Below are positions 47,441 through 58,605 of a stretch of 64,000 nt of DNA, in pieces (positions within the stretch are counted from its first letter, which is position 1; every line of letters starts with the position of its first letter). Source of the stretch: Liolophura sinensis (taxonomy: Eukaryota > Mollusca > Polyplacophora > Chitonida > Chitonidae); NCBI RefSeq assembly GCF_032854445.1, contig NC_088302.1, positions 19,341,338 to 19,405,337 of the forward strand, read 5' to 3'. The notes under the pieces were generated by a model. The model did no database searches. It saw only the letters and a list, made by a program, of their open reading frames with translations, and was not told where the DNA came from. A program made the translations under genes and the position numbers.

Positions 47441-48021
47441 AACTCTGTGGCTTTGTTCATTATTTTAGCACTGCGATTGTAGTTCTGCTGCTTAGCGACC
47501 ACATCAACATAAGCGTAACTGAAGTTATATTAAGCAAAAAGTCTTAATGTGGGAGACAATTGGAGGCAAGGGTGCTGTACTTAAGAATTACCATTTTGCA
47601 GGTTTCACTATTAGTATACATGTGCCATACGTCAAACCTTCCGTACGCTACTGGACTGATAAACTTTTTTGGCTCCCTGACAGCAAAGAATGCCACATGA
47701 AAGTGTGATTGCTTCAGACAGCTACGCCATTGCCATCATATAGTGTTGAACAACGCTGAGCAACGCTGTTGCTATAAATTTTGTTTAGATAATTGATTTG
47801 ATTTGATCTATTCACTCACCAATATACCATATACAGAGGTTATCAATATCAGGCAATTTTGGCGGGAATATAAAGCTACACAGGACAATATGCCACTGTA
47901 TAGCTATTGCTATAACTCGACATTACATTAAGTTTATTCTGAGACACATTTACTTGACGACAAAAATTATAAACCATGTTAACATTACACAGATATGTGT
48001 CTTTTATGAAACTGACCGAGA

Positions 48022-48066
48022 AGAACAAAGCCAGAGGGGGAGGGGGACAGGGGGAGAGAGAGAGAT
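48022..48066 (+). repeat. Purine-rich (GGGGGA)n tract
   Basis: AGAGGGGGAGGGGGACAGGG then GGAGAGAGAGAGA, strongly strand-asymmetric. Confidence 0.8.
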
Positions 48067-49689
48067 TGGGGCGACACTTCACTTTAAGAACACAATGCAA
48101 TTTGGCCACATTAGTTAACAAAACCATATCGGATGGATTGTTTTGTCAAGATGCATACACCAATTGTTTCTATTTATAAACCGTATAGATCAGCGTGAAA
48201 TACAATATGAAAAGTCTGTTTCTGTCATCTTACTACATTCTCACCCACCGTACAGGCACTAAAGCCATTAGCTTTTAATGGATGTACCCTAAAGATTTAA
48301 CTGCTTCAGCGAACAAGATAAAAGCATCGTCCCTAAAAGTAACTATTTCATGATGGTTATCGTTTGATGTCTGTTTTCTGATGTACTATTGGTGATTGAG
48401 ACAATCAAAGTATTAGAGACAATCTGTAAACGATAAAAGAACTGAAAAAGCTGCTTTGAAGTTACGAGTATTAGAATCGTGGGCTAAGTGACTTTTATGC
48501 GTAAAACTGTGTCATTCAACCAGGAAGGTGAATGAACACTTACTTCCGTTTTGTTTCCAATTTTGTGATGGCCACACTCGAGAAACAATTTGTAAACCAT
48601 CTTATTCAAGACGGATTTGTGAAAATGTTTCTTTGTTTCAGTGATGCTTCGTCGGTCGTTCCTGATGTGGAGAAATGCCGAGTAACTGTACATTCCTGCA
48701 CAAGAAGGTTCGAGGAGTAAAGCCACGGGGACTTGCTCCCACTTTACCGGTTGCATTAGTGTTAAATAATAAACGATTTTCTGTGTTAAGTGGTGCGAGG
48801 GAATGAGGATACGAAATGCGCAGAAAGCATGGGGGCTATGTTTAGTTCTGATTTTTTGCTTATGGTGACATAGCCAAGATATGCTTGGCTGAACAATTTA
48901 GGAATGTACGGCTGCCGTACTTTCCTGAAGGGGAAATTACAGTTTCTGAACAGAGTGACGTCATGACAAGAGTTTAATGTTGTAGGACAGCCACAGCCAC
49001 TACCAGTTGGCCTGCTGCTACCCATAGTCTCAAATAAAGAAAATATTTCTGTGTACCAAATTAATGCGAATTTCAATTTTTCCTTGAGATTACCTTGAAA
49101 ACTATGAGGAGTAACCACATATGATACCATGCAAACTATAACGCACTCATCTATTTAATTCTGAAAGAAACCGTTAAAGCTTTCGTTTTGGTTTCACATT
49201 TAAGACATGGGAATTAGAGGCACATGTTTTTTGTTCAAGCTACATGTATTAAAGTACCTTCTCCATTCCCCAAAGACAATGCGCCTTGGTTTATTGTATA
49301 GTTGCCTTCTTACCTTCTCTGCTGTGAGTAATCAATTATGAACAGTGACTCGGTCTATGATTAATTATGCGGGAATGTAAATCTGAATTGAAGCTTACAT
49401 ATAATCGTCTGATAGTAGATTATACAATCATCAATCACATTAACTCAACCAGACCTCGAGATATCCATATTCGTAATCAGAATGCCACAAGTTAGACCCA
49501 CCAGTTTACCTAGCTTTTCATATTTGTGCCTAAGAGAATTGATGACGATCCTCTGCCTTTTCTCAGACTGGCAACATTTGGTGTGTTTGAAATGAAGGCG
49601 AAGAATGAAACTGTAAGAAAATGCATTTTACATTGATCAGAAACGAATGGACCCTTCATACATAACGTCCTTATGGTCGTTTAGACAAA
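48067..49689. other. No recognised feature
   Basis: Open frames on both strands near 48484-49130 have no recognisable domain. Confidence 0.3.
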
Positions 49690-49744
49690 GGATTGACGTC
49701 ACAACAAACGTTGAAATTCGTCTAAAAGGAGAAGGTTGCGTGGT

Positions 49745-49815
49745 CTTTCCCAGCAGCTCAGTGGGATATTGGAATGTTTTATAGCCTTATGTTCGTGAGT
49801 TCGAAACCCGCTGTA
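49745..49815 (+). mobile_element. tRNA-like Pol III head
   Basis: CAGCAGCTCAGTGGGATATT resembles an A box and GTGAGTTCGAAACCCGCTGT a B box at tRNA-like spacing. The acceptor ends do not pair, so a SINE head is more likely than a tRNA gene. Confidence 0.4.
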
Positions 49816-50731
49816 CCATATATTAGTCGAAGGCGCAATCAAGTGGTGCAAGTCGTCACCCATCACCACTCAAACCACAAACTCGCACGCGTGGATTCTT
49901 GAAAAATAATCACCTGCGCAGACAATAGCGTGACGTCACAGCAAACGTGTAAGCAGTGGAGTGCTTACCCAGGTTAAATATGGGACACTGAATGGTTCGT
50001 CTTACACGAAGAAAGTATTACATGTATTATCTAATCTGCCAGACGAATGTAGGTGTCGTACTTTTCTGACTAAGAAGAGATGGTTTTCTTAATAAAGTGA
50101 CATCACAACAAGCGTTTAATTGGAACTCACATTGTGAACTTAGGGGATGGAAGATGTGGAGCTGATTACTGGAATTAACCATACAAGCAGACAAAACGAA
50201 CCATCGTAGAGTTAATAATCAACTTAATGTTGAGATGTGTTAAATGTTACCCTTAGTTAGCCACTGGTGTTCTCTGAATGTCGGTGGAGAACGCATGGCA
50301 GGGTTTGAAGACAAATTCGATTTTGGAATAATCAAATAAATTGCTTGGGTGATCACCGCAGCACTGGACAGGAAACCCGTGGCCTCCCCTTAATCTAAAT
50401 TTGGTCTGTAGGCTCTGTCACGTGACTCGAAGTTTTTTAACCAATCACGTTGACGACCATGCTATTTTTTCAGGATGATCATCGTCTTTAATGCCCGTCG
50501 GTGACATCGTTAGGCTGTTAAATAACCATGTGCCGCTGTGAGTCGCGTCAAAGGCAGCCCAGATATTTGGGCCCATCGATCGATCGGTGGCAGCACATGT
50601 TGTCTTTACCTCCTCAATTAACCGTTATACTGGGAGAAAAGCTGGGTAGGCCTAGAACCGTTGGAGCCGGCGCCAATGCTGGTCTGCACCGAAAACCCCT
50701 TCGTCGTTATCAGTCTGAAGAGATCGATAAC

Positions 50732-50805
50732 TATTTATTTCATTTATTTATTTATAGATACATTTTGAATAAGGCTTAACGCCTTAGTCAAATATGTTTC
50801 GCATG
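50732..50805 (-). mobile_element. Degenerate SINE 3' fragment
   Basis: TTTATTTATTTATAG, then GGCTTAACGCCTTAGTCAAA and TATGTTTCGCATGG, a worn copy of the minus-strand 3' module. Confidence 0.4.
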
Positions 50806-50832
50806 GTTGGAAGACAGAACATTATACCGGAT

Positions 50833-51050
50833 ATCTGTGTCAAAACAGACATTCGTATATTAGCCGTCCGCCAATATGGGCGTTCCAGGTCAATAATCGC
50901 AAGGCCAATTCCCCAACCACACAAATTACCAAAAAACCACAAAAGTATATAATGTACCCAATTATGATGGAATCATGCAAAGAAAATTAATCAGTAGTTT
51001 TCAATGATGTCAGAAAGGCGCATGAGTTCTAGGCGAATGAGTGAAATCAG
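50833..51050 (-). repeat. Family K, good copy
   Basis: CAAAACAGACATTCGTATAT, GTTCCAGGTCAATAATCGCA, AGGCCAATTCCCCAA, GGAATCATGCAAAGAAA and GAATGAGTGAAATCAG mirror 20407-20635 throughout. Confidence 0.75.
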
Positions 51051-51665
51051 TATTCAAATCGTGTTCCATGTTAGTATGTAAGTTGTCGATGATATGATAA
51101 AATATATCTCTCAGATGTTAAACCACGGGCAGTGGCTGATAATAATTGCCTTGACGAAGGGAGAGAACGGGAAAACCTACAAATTCACTGTCGATGGCTA
51201 GGTTTCTCATTCACTCAACGGTATATTGATGATCTGCTAGCTTTAAACAATCCATGTTTAGCAAATGTGCGAACCTGAAATAGAAATGCATCGACAGTTA
51301 TAAATGGCCAGATGCTTAGAAGGAAAGATTGCCACGAACTCCGTTGACAACTTTCAAAACACAAGTGAATGTACTTTAACGCGGACAATCCTAAGGGTGA
51401 CTTCCACTCAAATAACAGAGATAACACCAAGACAGTTATGTTTTGCTGTTGGGAGCCTCAGTGCACTTTACATTCCCGCCTAACTAATCACAGACCGAGT
51501 CCCTGTCCATAATCTTACCCACCCAGCAGCAATCTATATAGAGTACAACCGACTGGACACCCACTGGCTAAAATCTCTAACGCTGTTGCACTAAAACTTC
51601 ATGTAACATTATCACAAAAGATCAAATAAAGCGGCTAAGCCGGCGCGAAAGAGCGTTCGTTGATT

Positions 51666-51695
51666 GTTACATCACAACGCTAATTGTGATGTAAC
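51666..51695. repeat. Perfect 12-bp hairpin
   Basis: GTTACATCACAA, a six-base loop (CGCTAA), then TTGTGATGTAAC. The arms are exact reverse complements. Confidence 0.9.
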
Positions 51696-51795
51696 GTTTT
51701 ATTTTTTATTTGTTTGAAATGACACCGCGCGATTCTTGAAAAAGTATCGATAGTTGTTACGTTACTACAAACACGTTTAAGTAGGACTGGGTTAT

Positions 51796-52389
51796 GAAGA
51801 TACTATTACTCTCCGAATTGGACATGATACGAGCTTTGACAGACACATGAGCGACCAAGTATACAGTATAAATAATCTCTTATACAAGCCTTGCGGTCAA
51901 GGAAAAGTTTTAACCACCTGCATCTCAATTGTCCATTCAAGCATATATTGGCCATGTCGCCAAGCATAAAGAATCAGAGCTAAAACATAGCCCTTGTACT
52001 ACCTGCGCACTTTGTTTCTCCACTCCCTCCCACAGCTAAACACAGAAAGTGTTTATTATGTAATACTAATGCAACCGTGTAAGTGGAAGAAAGCCCTCAT
52101 AACTGTACATTCCTGGATAACAAAGTCCTCGGCAGCTTCGCGCCTCATGCTTTCTAATGTACAGTTACTCGGCCTTTCTCCACACCTTAAATCATTGTGC
52201 CTTCTACGGGAGCGGATTTTTTGATTGGATATGAACCTGACTGTACAGAAAAACTAAATTAATCCATAATAAAACATTTCTTTCCCTGCTGATGCCCTCT
52301 GTAATCATATCCAGATGGTTGCAAACCTACTCCGACACCTAATATATTTTGCATATATCAATCTCAACAAGTTATCGATTTCATATTTC
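51796..52389. other. No recognised feature
   Basis: No supported gene or repeat. Confidence 0.35.
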
Positions 52390-52529
52390 GGTATAGACTT
52401 CATTCTTTCAAAATTTGACCTATCGGTATAGACTTCATCCTTTCAAAATTTCACCTATCGATATAGACTGCATCCTCGCAAAATTTCACCCATGGGTATA
52501 CATTGAATCCTTTTGAAATTTCAACTTTC
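52390..52529 (+). repeat. 35-bp minisatellite, four copies
   Basis: GGTATAGACTTCATCCTTTC then AAAATTTCACCTATC recurs at 52390, 52425, 52460 and 52495. Confidence 0.92.
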
Positions 52530-53157
52530 ATTCCTTTGTAGGTTGAATAAATAAATAGGCTATTTTGGTAGTTTATTTTCTCTGAGCATCCATTATTGTT
52601 GGTCTGTTTGCCAGCATTACTGGATTTTGATTGCATTTGCTATAATACTGATTCATAATTTCATACCAATCATGTTTTATGCTTAAAGTGATCCGATAAT
52701 GTGGTTGTATAGGTGACATATGACTCGTGGTATAAAACAGAAGGCAAACTGTTGATCGATGCCCTCCGATTTCATTACAAAAAGATAACCGAATCCCAAA
52801 ATACAACCGCTCTGCCAGGTGTTTTTGTTTCCTATACTGTCTGTTTTGATGAAACAATTAATTTCTTTTAATGACATGTTTTTATGCAATGGAAAAATGG
52901 CAACTGCATGCTTAATTTATTTTAGAGTGTTTTTCTGTTGCTGTAGAAACTACCCAAGACAACAGGCACTTGAGTGAGGGGAAGAGTTCGAGGCTTTGCA
53001 TTAACACTTACGAAAACTACGAAGGAGCAACTGTGACAAGGAAAACTGAGCAGTTCTACATGACAGTCCATTATACTTCAGATTTTTTTGAATATATACA
53101 ATGTTCAAGTGTGTTCGCATGTGTTCCCATACACCTATGGTGCCTCTCATCATTGCG
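52530..53157. other. No recognised feature
   Basis: Open frames on the minus strand at 52573-52889 have no recognisable domain. Confidence 0.3.
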
Positions 53158-53370
53158 GTTGCTGTGGTTACTTCAGGTCCAGCTCATGCTGGCTTCCTAT
53201 CCGGCCGTACGAGTGAATGTCTTCAAACAACCTGCGGACGCTGGGAGGTTTCCCCGTAGTTCTGCCCGGTTTCCGCCCACCTTAATGCTGGCCGCCTTGG
53301 TATAAGTGAAATACTCTTGAGTGCAGCGTAAAACATAAATCACGTACATGTAAATAAATAAATTCCATAC
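53158..53370 (+). mobile_element. SINE-A, 5'-truncated
   Basis: CAGGTCCAGCTCATGCTGGC, TTCCTATCCGGCCGTACG, GCCCGGTTTCCGCCCACCTT, GGCCGCCTTGGTATAAGTGA and a worn 3' module with AAATAAATAAA. Confidence 0.9.
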
Positions 53371-54147
53371 ATTTACTTTGCAAAATTGAACAACAAAGAA
53401 CAAAGAATCATTATTTATTAATTAGCATAGGCCATATTCATCTATTCAGGGTAGAACTGTTGTATAATATATATGGCCTATAGGCCACTGTCTACCTGTG
53501 CACAAAACAGCTTAACACAGTGTTCTCCCTGGACCAGAAAAGATAGCTCTCATTACTGTTTTCAAGTAATATGTTCATGGAATGCGTCATTTCGCAGGGA
53601 ATATTTTACAAACATGTTACTGTGCAATTTTTATAATAGCCTTTATCTGTCCCAAATATATTATGGGACTAATATAATAATTCGTTTCATTTATCCTCGC
53701 TGGGAGTATACAAAATTAACGACCCGTTTTGTATATAGTTTGTGTAATATGCCACTCATTGTATTTACTCCATGCTCTTTTCTTGAGATTTATTGTAGTA
53801 TTTACCTTTTGATCTGATGCTCTTTTTGTGATTTCCAATTCATGACATCCTACGATATCCTCCAGTTATCATTTGGGGCGTTGAATTCGATGTCCGAGAA
53901 TCTGATTAAATAAACACTTCGTGATCCTAGAGACTGAGAAACAAGCATCTTAACCACTGGGTCACGAATTCCCCATCACCAACCCCCTTTCTTGAATTGA
54001 GACATCATGTAACGTACACATAGCGTTGAACGAGGGTGGCCTTCAACCCTGTAATGCCCAGCGCCCACGTGAACTGCCCACCTCTCTCAACTGCTGCTGA
54101 CAGACTAAAGTATGTCAACAATTCTCGAAACGGCCGTTGCTTGCTTG
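53371..54147. other. No recognised feature
   Basis: Open frame at 53473-53817 without a recognisable domain. Confidence 0.3.
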
Positions 54148-54230
54148 AATGAATGAATGAATGATTATTGCTTATCGCCACATCAGCAATATTTCAGCCA
54201 TATCGTGCCGAGAACAAGGTAAAAACTCGA
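54148..54230 (-). repeat. Repeat with the shared 3' module
   Basis: GAATGAATGAATGATTATTG, CTTATCGCCACATCAGCAAT, ATTTCAGCCATATCGTGCCG: same order as 5012-5068. Confidence 0.55.
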
Positions 54231-54640
54231 GGCCGTTGAGGCTTTCGATATGGTAAGGAGAACATCAAAAACGGAACAAAAATGTTAGGGCATGTTTAAA
54301 ATCAGATAAGAAAAAAACAAAACAGTTAAAACTCGCAAACCAGCACATATTAAAAATATAATAAAAAAAATATTTTAAACAATCTCGAAATCCATATGTA
54401 TATAACTTTATCTATAAATATTTCTATCAAATAAATTTTTTATTTTATGATATAGGCCAATGGCCCTCTGGAACATGACTCTTCACTTGAGTTTACAGAT
54501 GTTCAAACAAACATCTTCGAGTGTCACCTTAACAAAAATACAAAAAACATGGCCTAATTACCAGCTGTTGAATATAGTGGATCATGTTGACGTTTGTGTT
54601 GTCAGCCTAAAAAGAGGCTAGCAAAGAGCAGTTCATAAAA

Positions 54641-55095
54641 GCAACTGAAAATGTGTCTTATGCAGCTGCACTGAAAACTGTCCGTGGCAATCCGGTCAAT
54701 CAAGTTCGAGCTACCCTCCCCCACGAGGGGTCAACACCCCCAGTCCGTGCAAGCCGTGAAATTCCCATGGCCCAGAGCCAAATACAGCCGTAGTACAGCA
54801 TAATACACCTGTCATGAATGAATCCCACCCAACAAGACCGACGCCCCAAATGTGTTCTGTTGAAACTCAGACAGAAAGCTATGAGAGTGTACAAACCGAT
54901 AGTCTTGCGCCTGATGTACTCACGAACATAATTGTTTTCTTAACCGAGATTTTGTTTCATTGTTGTAAAATACCTAAGAATTCTGAGATAATCAAATATC
55001 TTTCGGCGTGTGCTCAGCGTCACCTTGGCACGGATATAACTGACTCCCCTAAGTTAACGAATATGTTAAAGTACAGAAAAAAAAGCTCGAAATAA
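54641..55095 (+). pseudogene. LINE ORF1 remnant (gag-like C-terminal part)
   Basis: One frame (54641-54793) reads VSYAAALKTVRGNPVNQ-type text to a TAG at 54791. A second frame (54814-55095) continues with CSVETQTESYESVQTD and a 93-residue stretch to a stop at 55093. In non-LTR elements with RNase H, an ORF1 with a zinc-knuckle region followed by such text precedes ORF2. The zinc knuckles are not present here, and the frame change marks it as decayed. Assignment as ORF1 rests mainly on its position 54 bases before ORF2. Confidence 0.55.
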
Positions 55096-55148
55096 TGGAT
55101 TACTAGGTACGAGTTCAACGTCTTCTGTTTGGTCTTCTTTGTATAGTT

Positions 55149-56052
55149 ATGGGTTTCAATCTCCTTCATCAGAATATACAGTCCTTATATTCACATGGTC
55201 AAGAACTTAAATTTTTTCTGTCATCGCTTACAGATAAATCAGATGTTGTTTGCTTACAGGAAACGTTTGTAACGTCATCGTTACAAAATTGCATTGTGTG
55301 ATAAACATTTTGTGAACATTGTAAATCTTTACAATCCCTGCAATAAAACTGAACCACACGATCTGAGCAAAGTACTTGAGTCATTGAACGGCTCAGTAAT
55401 ATTATGCGGAGATTTTAACGCTTATAACGAATTATGGGGAAGTGACGACACAGATATTAATGGTCGTACAGTTCCTGAGTTTATAGATGAAAATAATCTA
55501 GTTCTCCTAAATGATGGTTCCGGTACTAGACTTGATATCCGTACTGGCAAAGTATCGGCACTTGATCTTACCATCTGTACTGCAGATCTATGTCCTGCCT
55601 TCACTTGGAACGTTGACAATGTCTCCCCTTGCGGGAGCGATCATTATCCGATAGTCATTTACTTTGGTTTGTTACCGCATTGCAGCTCTGGAGTAGGCCT
55701 CCTTAAATGGAAATTGAAGAAGGCAGACTGGTACAAATATCGTAAGGAATGTGAGACGAGCTTTTCTGAAACTACTTTTGACAATGATATTGACACTTTT
55801 AATTCAAATGTTGTTCATGCCATCAACTTTGCAGCTGAGAAATCTATTCCTCACTGGAAGCCTAGTTTAGGAAAGACACCAGTCCCATGGTGGAACAAGG
55901 AATGCAGCTCAGCTATAAGGGACAGGAAACGGACAAAGAATAGGGCATGTCGTACGCGCCCGTGTGAAGATATCATTGAATATAAACGTTACAAGGCTGT
56001 TGCACAGCGTGGTATTAAGCACAGAAAGCCCATTGGCTTAAATATTGCTTAG
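55149..56052 (+). pseudogene. LINE ORF2, APE-type endonuclease part, broken
   Basis: The first frame (55149-55301) gives LLHQNIQSLYSHGQEL and DVVCLQETF, the opening blocks of an apurinic-endonuclease-like domain, then a TGA. The next frame (55294-56052) resumes at VNLYNPCN and has GDFNAYNELWGS, LLNDGSGTRLD, SALDLTICTADL and GSDHYPIVI, the late catalytic blocks including the Asp-His pair. The middle of the domain, normally some 40 codons, is missing. A linker with PVPWWNKECSSAI follows up to a TAG. Confidence 0.88.
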
Positions 56053-56259
56053 ATCTCACCAATCGCACTTCATTTAAAACTGTATGGTCCTAGGTGACAG
56101 CAGGCAGCGGAAATCGTAAGCACTCAACTATTCCTATACTGGGTACTGATGCGAAAGGCTCCGTTACAGACAAAGAAAAATGTTTTAGCAGATAACTTTG
56201 CATGTGTATCAAGTTCGGATAACTACGATCCGGAATTTTTGGAACACAAATAAAACATT

Positions 56260-57397
56260 TCTCCAATTCTTTTGAAAATGTATTATTCGATGACTTGGCA
56301 ATGAATGTAGAGTTTTCCCTCCCAGAGTTAAAACAAGCCCTTTCAGCTAAGAAGGATTCTTCTCCCGGGGACGACAATATAAGTTACTCAATGTTTAAGA
56401 ACTTGCCAGATAAAAGTTTGAACGTTTTGTTAGTTCTGTACAATTCTGTGTGGAATAAAATGTATCTCCCCTTAGCATGGAAAAGGGCAATAGTAATTCC
56501 AATTGCCAAAACCCCATCGCTTCCATCATCATACCGACCAATTGCACTGACGTCTTGTCTTTGTAAAGTTATGGAGACTGTGGTGAATTCCAGGTTGGTT
56601 TGGTTTCTGACTAAAAACAACATTTATTCGCCCACCCAAAGCGTAGACCCTTGGCCAATAAAGAGTCCGTTTTTGCAGTTTTCTTGGACATCGAGAAAGT
56701 TTATGATATTCTATGGAAACACGGCCTGTTGATGAAGATGAGAGACCTTGGTATAGGTGGTAACTTAGTTGGTTGGGATAAAAGTTTTGTGTCTGACCGG
56801 CTAATTCAGGTACGTATTGGCAAAACCTATTCCCATCCTGTTCTTGTTGAAAACGGGATGCCCCAGGGAAGCGTAATATCGCCGACTCTCTTCAACATCG
56901 CCATAAATGACCTCCCCGAAGTGTTGAATCCTAATTTAAGCCGTTCGCTATCTGCAGATGATAAAGCCATATGGTACGGTACAAGAAATCTGCTGCTTGC
57001 TAGAAAGTACGTACAAGAAGGTTTGGATGCTATCTCAGCCTGGAGTAAAGCATGGGGTTTCAAGTTTTCAACAGCTAAGGCAGAAGTGGAAATTTTCACA
57101 AACAAAATAATACTACCTTCCATGTCGGTATATCTGAATGGTAGTGGGGTTGAGATTGTACAATCATTTCGTTATCTGGGTGTTTTGTTTGACTCTAAAC
57201 TTACTTGGAATGCTCATGTAAATTCCATCGTAGCATTGTTAATGTATCGAGCGCTTATTCGTTCACGGTTAGATTATGGATGTGATTCTGCCTGTGCTCC
57301 AGTTAAAACTAAGCTTGACTGTATTCAGTGTTCAGCGCTCCGTATTGCAACAGGTACGCTTAAAACAACTCCCTTAAATGCACTTCAACATCTTTGA
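56260..57397 (+). pseudogene. LINE ORF2, reverse transcriptase part, broken
   Basis: Frame 56295-56732 carries SYRPIALTSCLCKVMETVVN, an early RT block. Frame 56651-57397 carries FLDIEKVYD (first catalytic Asp), GMPQGSVISPTLFNI, SADDKAIW (the YADD box with Ser for Tyr), and FRYLGVLFDSKLTW. The finger block between KNNIYSPTQ and the FLDI block is lost by a frame change. Thumb sequence after HVNSIV jumps straight to RALIRSRLDYGCD, an internal deletion. The protein would not be functional as written. Confidence 0.93.
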
Positions 57398-57593
57398 AAT
57401 GAATAGCCTCTTTTTGGTCGAAGCCAGTTTTTATCCCTGCAGTTTGGCGTGAAGTTGATGGCTTCACATGGGACTGACTTTTTAGACCATCCTATTATGA
57501 TATTCTGTTTGAAGGTACAAGCAGAAAAAGAGAGCCCTTTAGTGTACGAGCGAAACGTATGTACGACACAATGCAGATCGCCGGCATTCAAAT

Positions 57594-58605
57594 TTGGTAC
57601 AATTTTATTCCTGCGTTTCCCCCATGGAAGTTACATCTACCGAATATTTCACAAGTGTTACACAGAGAAGTGAAAAAATCAGACAACTCAGAGTTTGTCT
57701 CTTTTTCTTCTCTAGGGATTATATTGCCAGAACGTGGAGCTACTATCTACAGGTTTTTACAGATGCCTCAAAGTGCCCGGATACTGACAAAACCGGCTGT
57801 GCATTTTGTGTCCCAGAAATCCACCATAGTAGGCGTTTAGACTTACGGATGCAGTATCGGTATTTACTGTTGACTTGACTGGGATTCTGTGTGCGTTGCA
57901 TTTTTTAGCAGATTTTAAGCCAACAAGAGCCGTTATCTTCACAGATTCTCTAAGTGCGATACTTGTTTTACAGAATTTTACGCCAAGGAAATGCTCTCCA
58001 ATCATTTTTGATATACTTCATTTATGTACCTGTTTATTCTACCCAGGTGTAGAAATCTGTTTTGAGTTGGTCCCAGGCCATTCTAGTATTTCAGGTTATT
58101 AATGGGCGGACTAGCTAGCGAAACAAGAGCTGTCTCATTTACATATTGCTCAATATGTGTCTCAATTTCAGAAGCAATGTATATATTTAAGCGGAATTTT
58201 ATTTCAATTTGGCAGGAAGACTGGGACACCTCCACTAAAGGGAGATATTTTTATAATTTTAATAACAGTGTTTCTAATTCTCACCTTGTTAGTCTTTCTT
58301 CCAGGCGAGCAGAAATCCTATGCAACAGATTGAGGACCGGGCACATTCAAACGAATTCTTATTTAAACAGATTTCATTTACATGATACGAGTGTTTGTGA
58401 TCATAGCCAGGTTGAGGAAACAATGAGGTTCCGATGCCCACAATATGCTCTCGGGACACATCGCTATTATGCGAAACATTATTGTGCTGGCATTACAGAC
58501 CCCTACCCAGACAATGTTTTAAGGCCTGGCAAGAAGTCTGGTAGTGTCTTCGAAGCTACAGTAAGGCTCCTGCTTCCATGTGCTAGGAGAAAATTTAGAG
58601 TATAG
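57594..58605 (+). pseudogene. LINE ORF2, RNase H and C-terminal part, broken
   Basis: FTDASK near 57750 supplies the first RNase H Asp, IFTDSLSAILVLQ near 57935 the second, and GHSSISG near 58078 the C-terminal His; a stop (TAA at 58100) follows. The position of the usual Glu before the TGILCALHF stretch reads Asp. Frame 58102-58605 then has RLRTGHIQTNSYLNRFHL and a worn C-x2-C-like QVEETMRFRCPQY, the C-terminal end common to RNase H-bearing LINEs of the I/Nimb type. Family placement is inference from domain order. Confidence 0.85.

Larger units (their letters stand above)
49693..51790 (+). repeat. Locally recurring GACGTCACAACAAACGTTTAA phrase (variants)
   Basis: Related phrases occur near 49694 (TGACGTCACAACAAACG), 49931 (TGACGTCACAGCAAACG), 50099 (TGACATCACAACAAGCG), 51667 and 51754 (TGTTACGTTACTACAAACAC). 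Two of them (about 49893 and 51728) are also preceded by a GATTCTTGAAAAA block, so they are worn copies of one longer unit. Confidence 0.55.
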
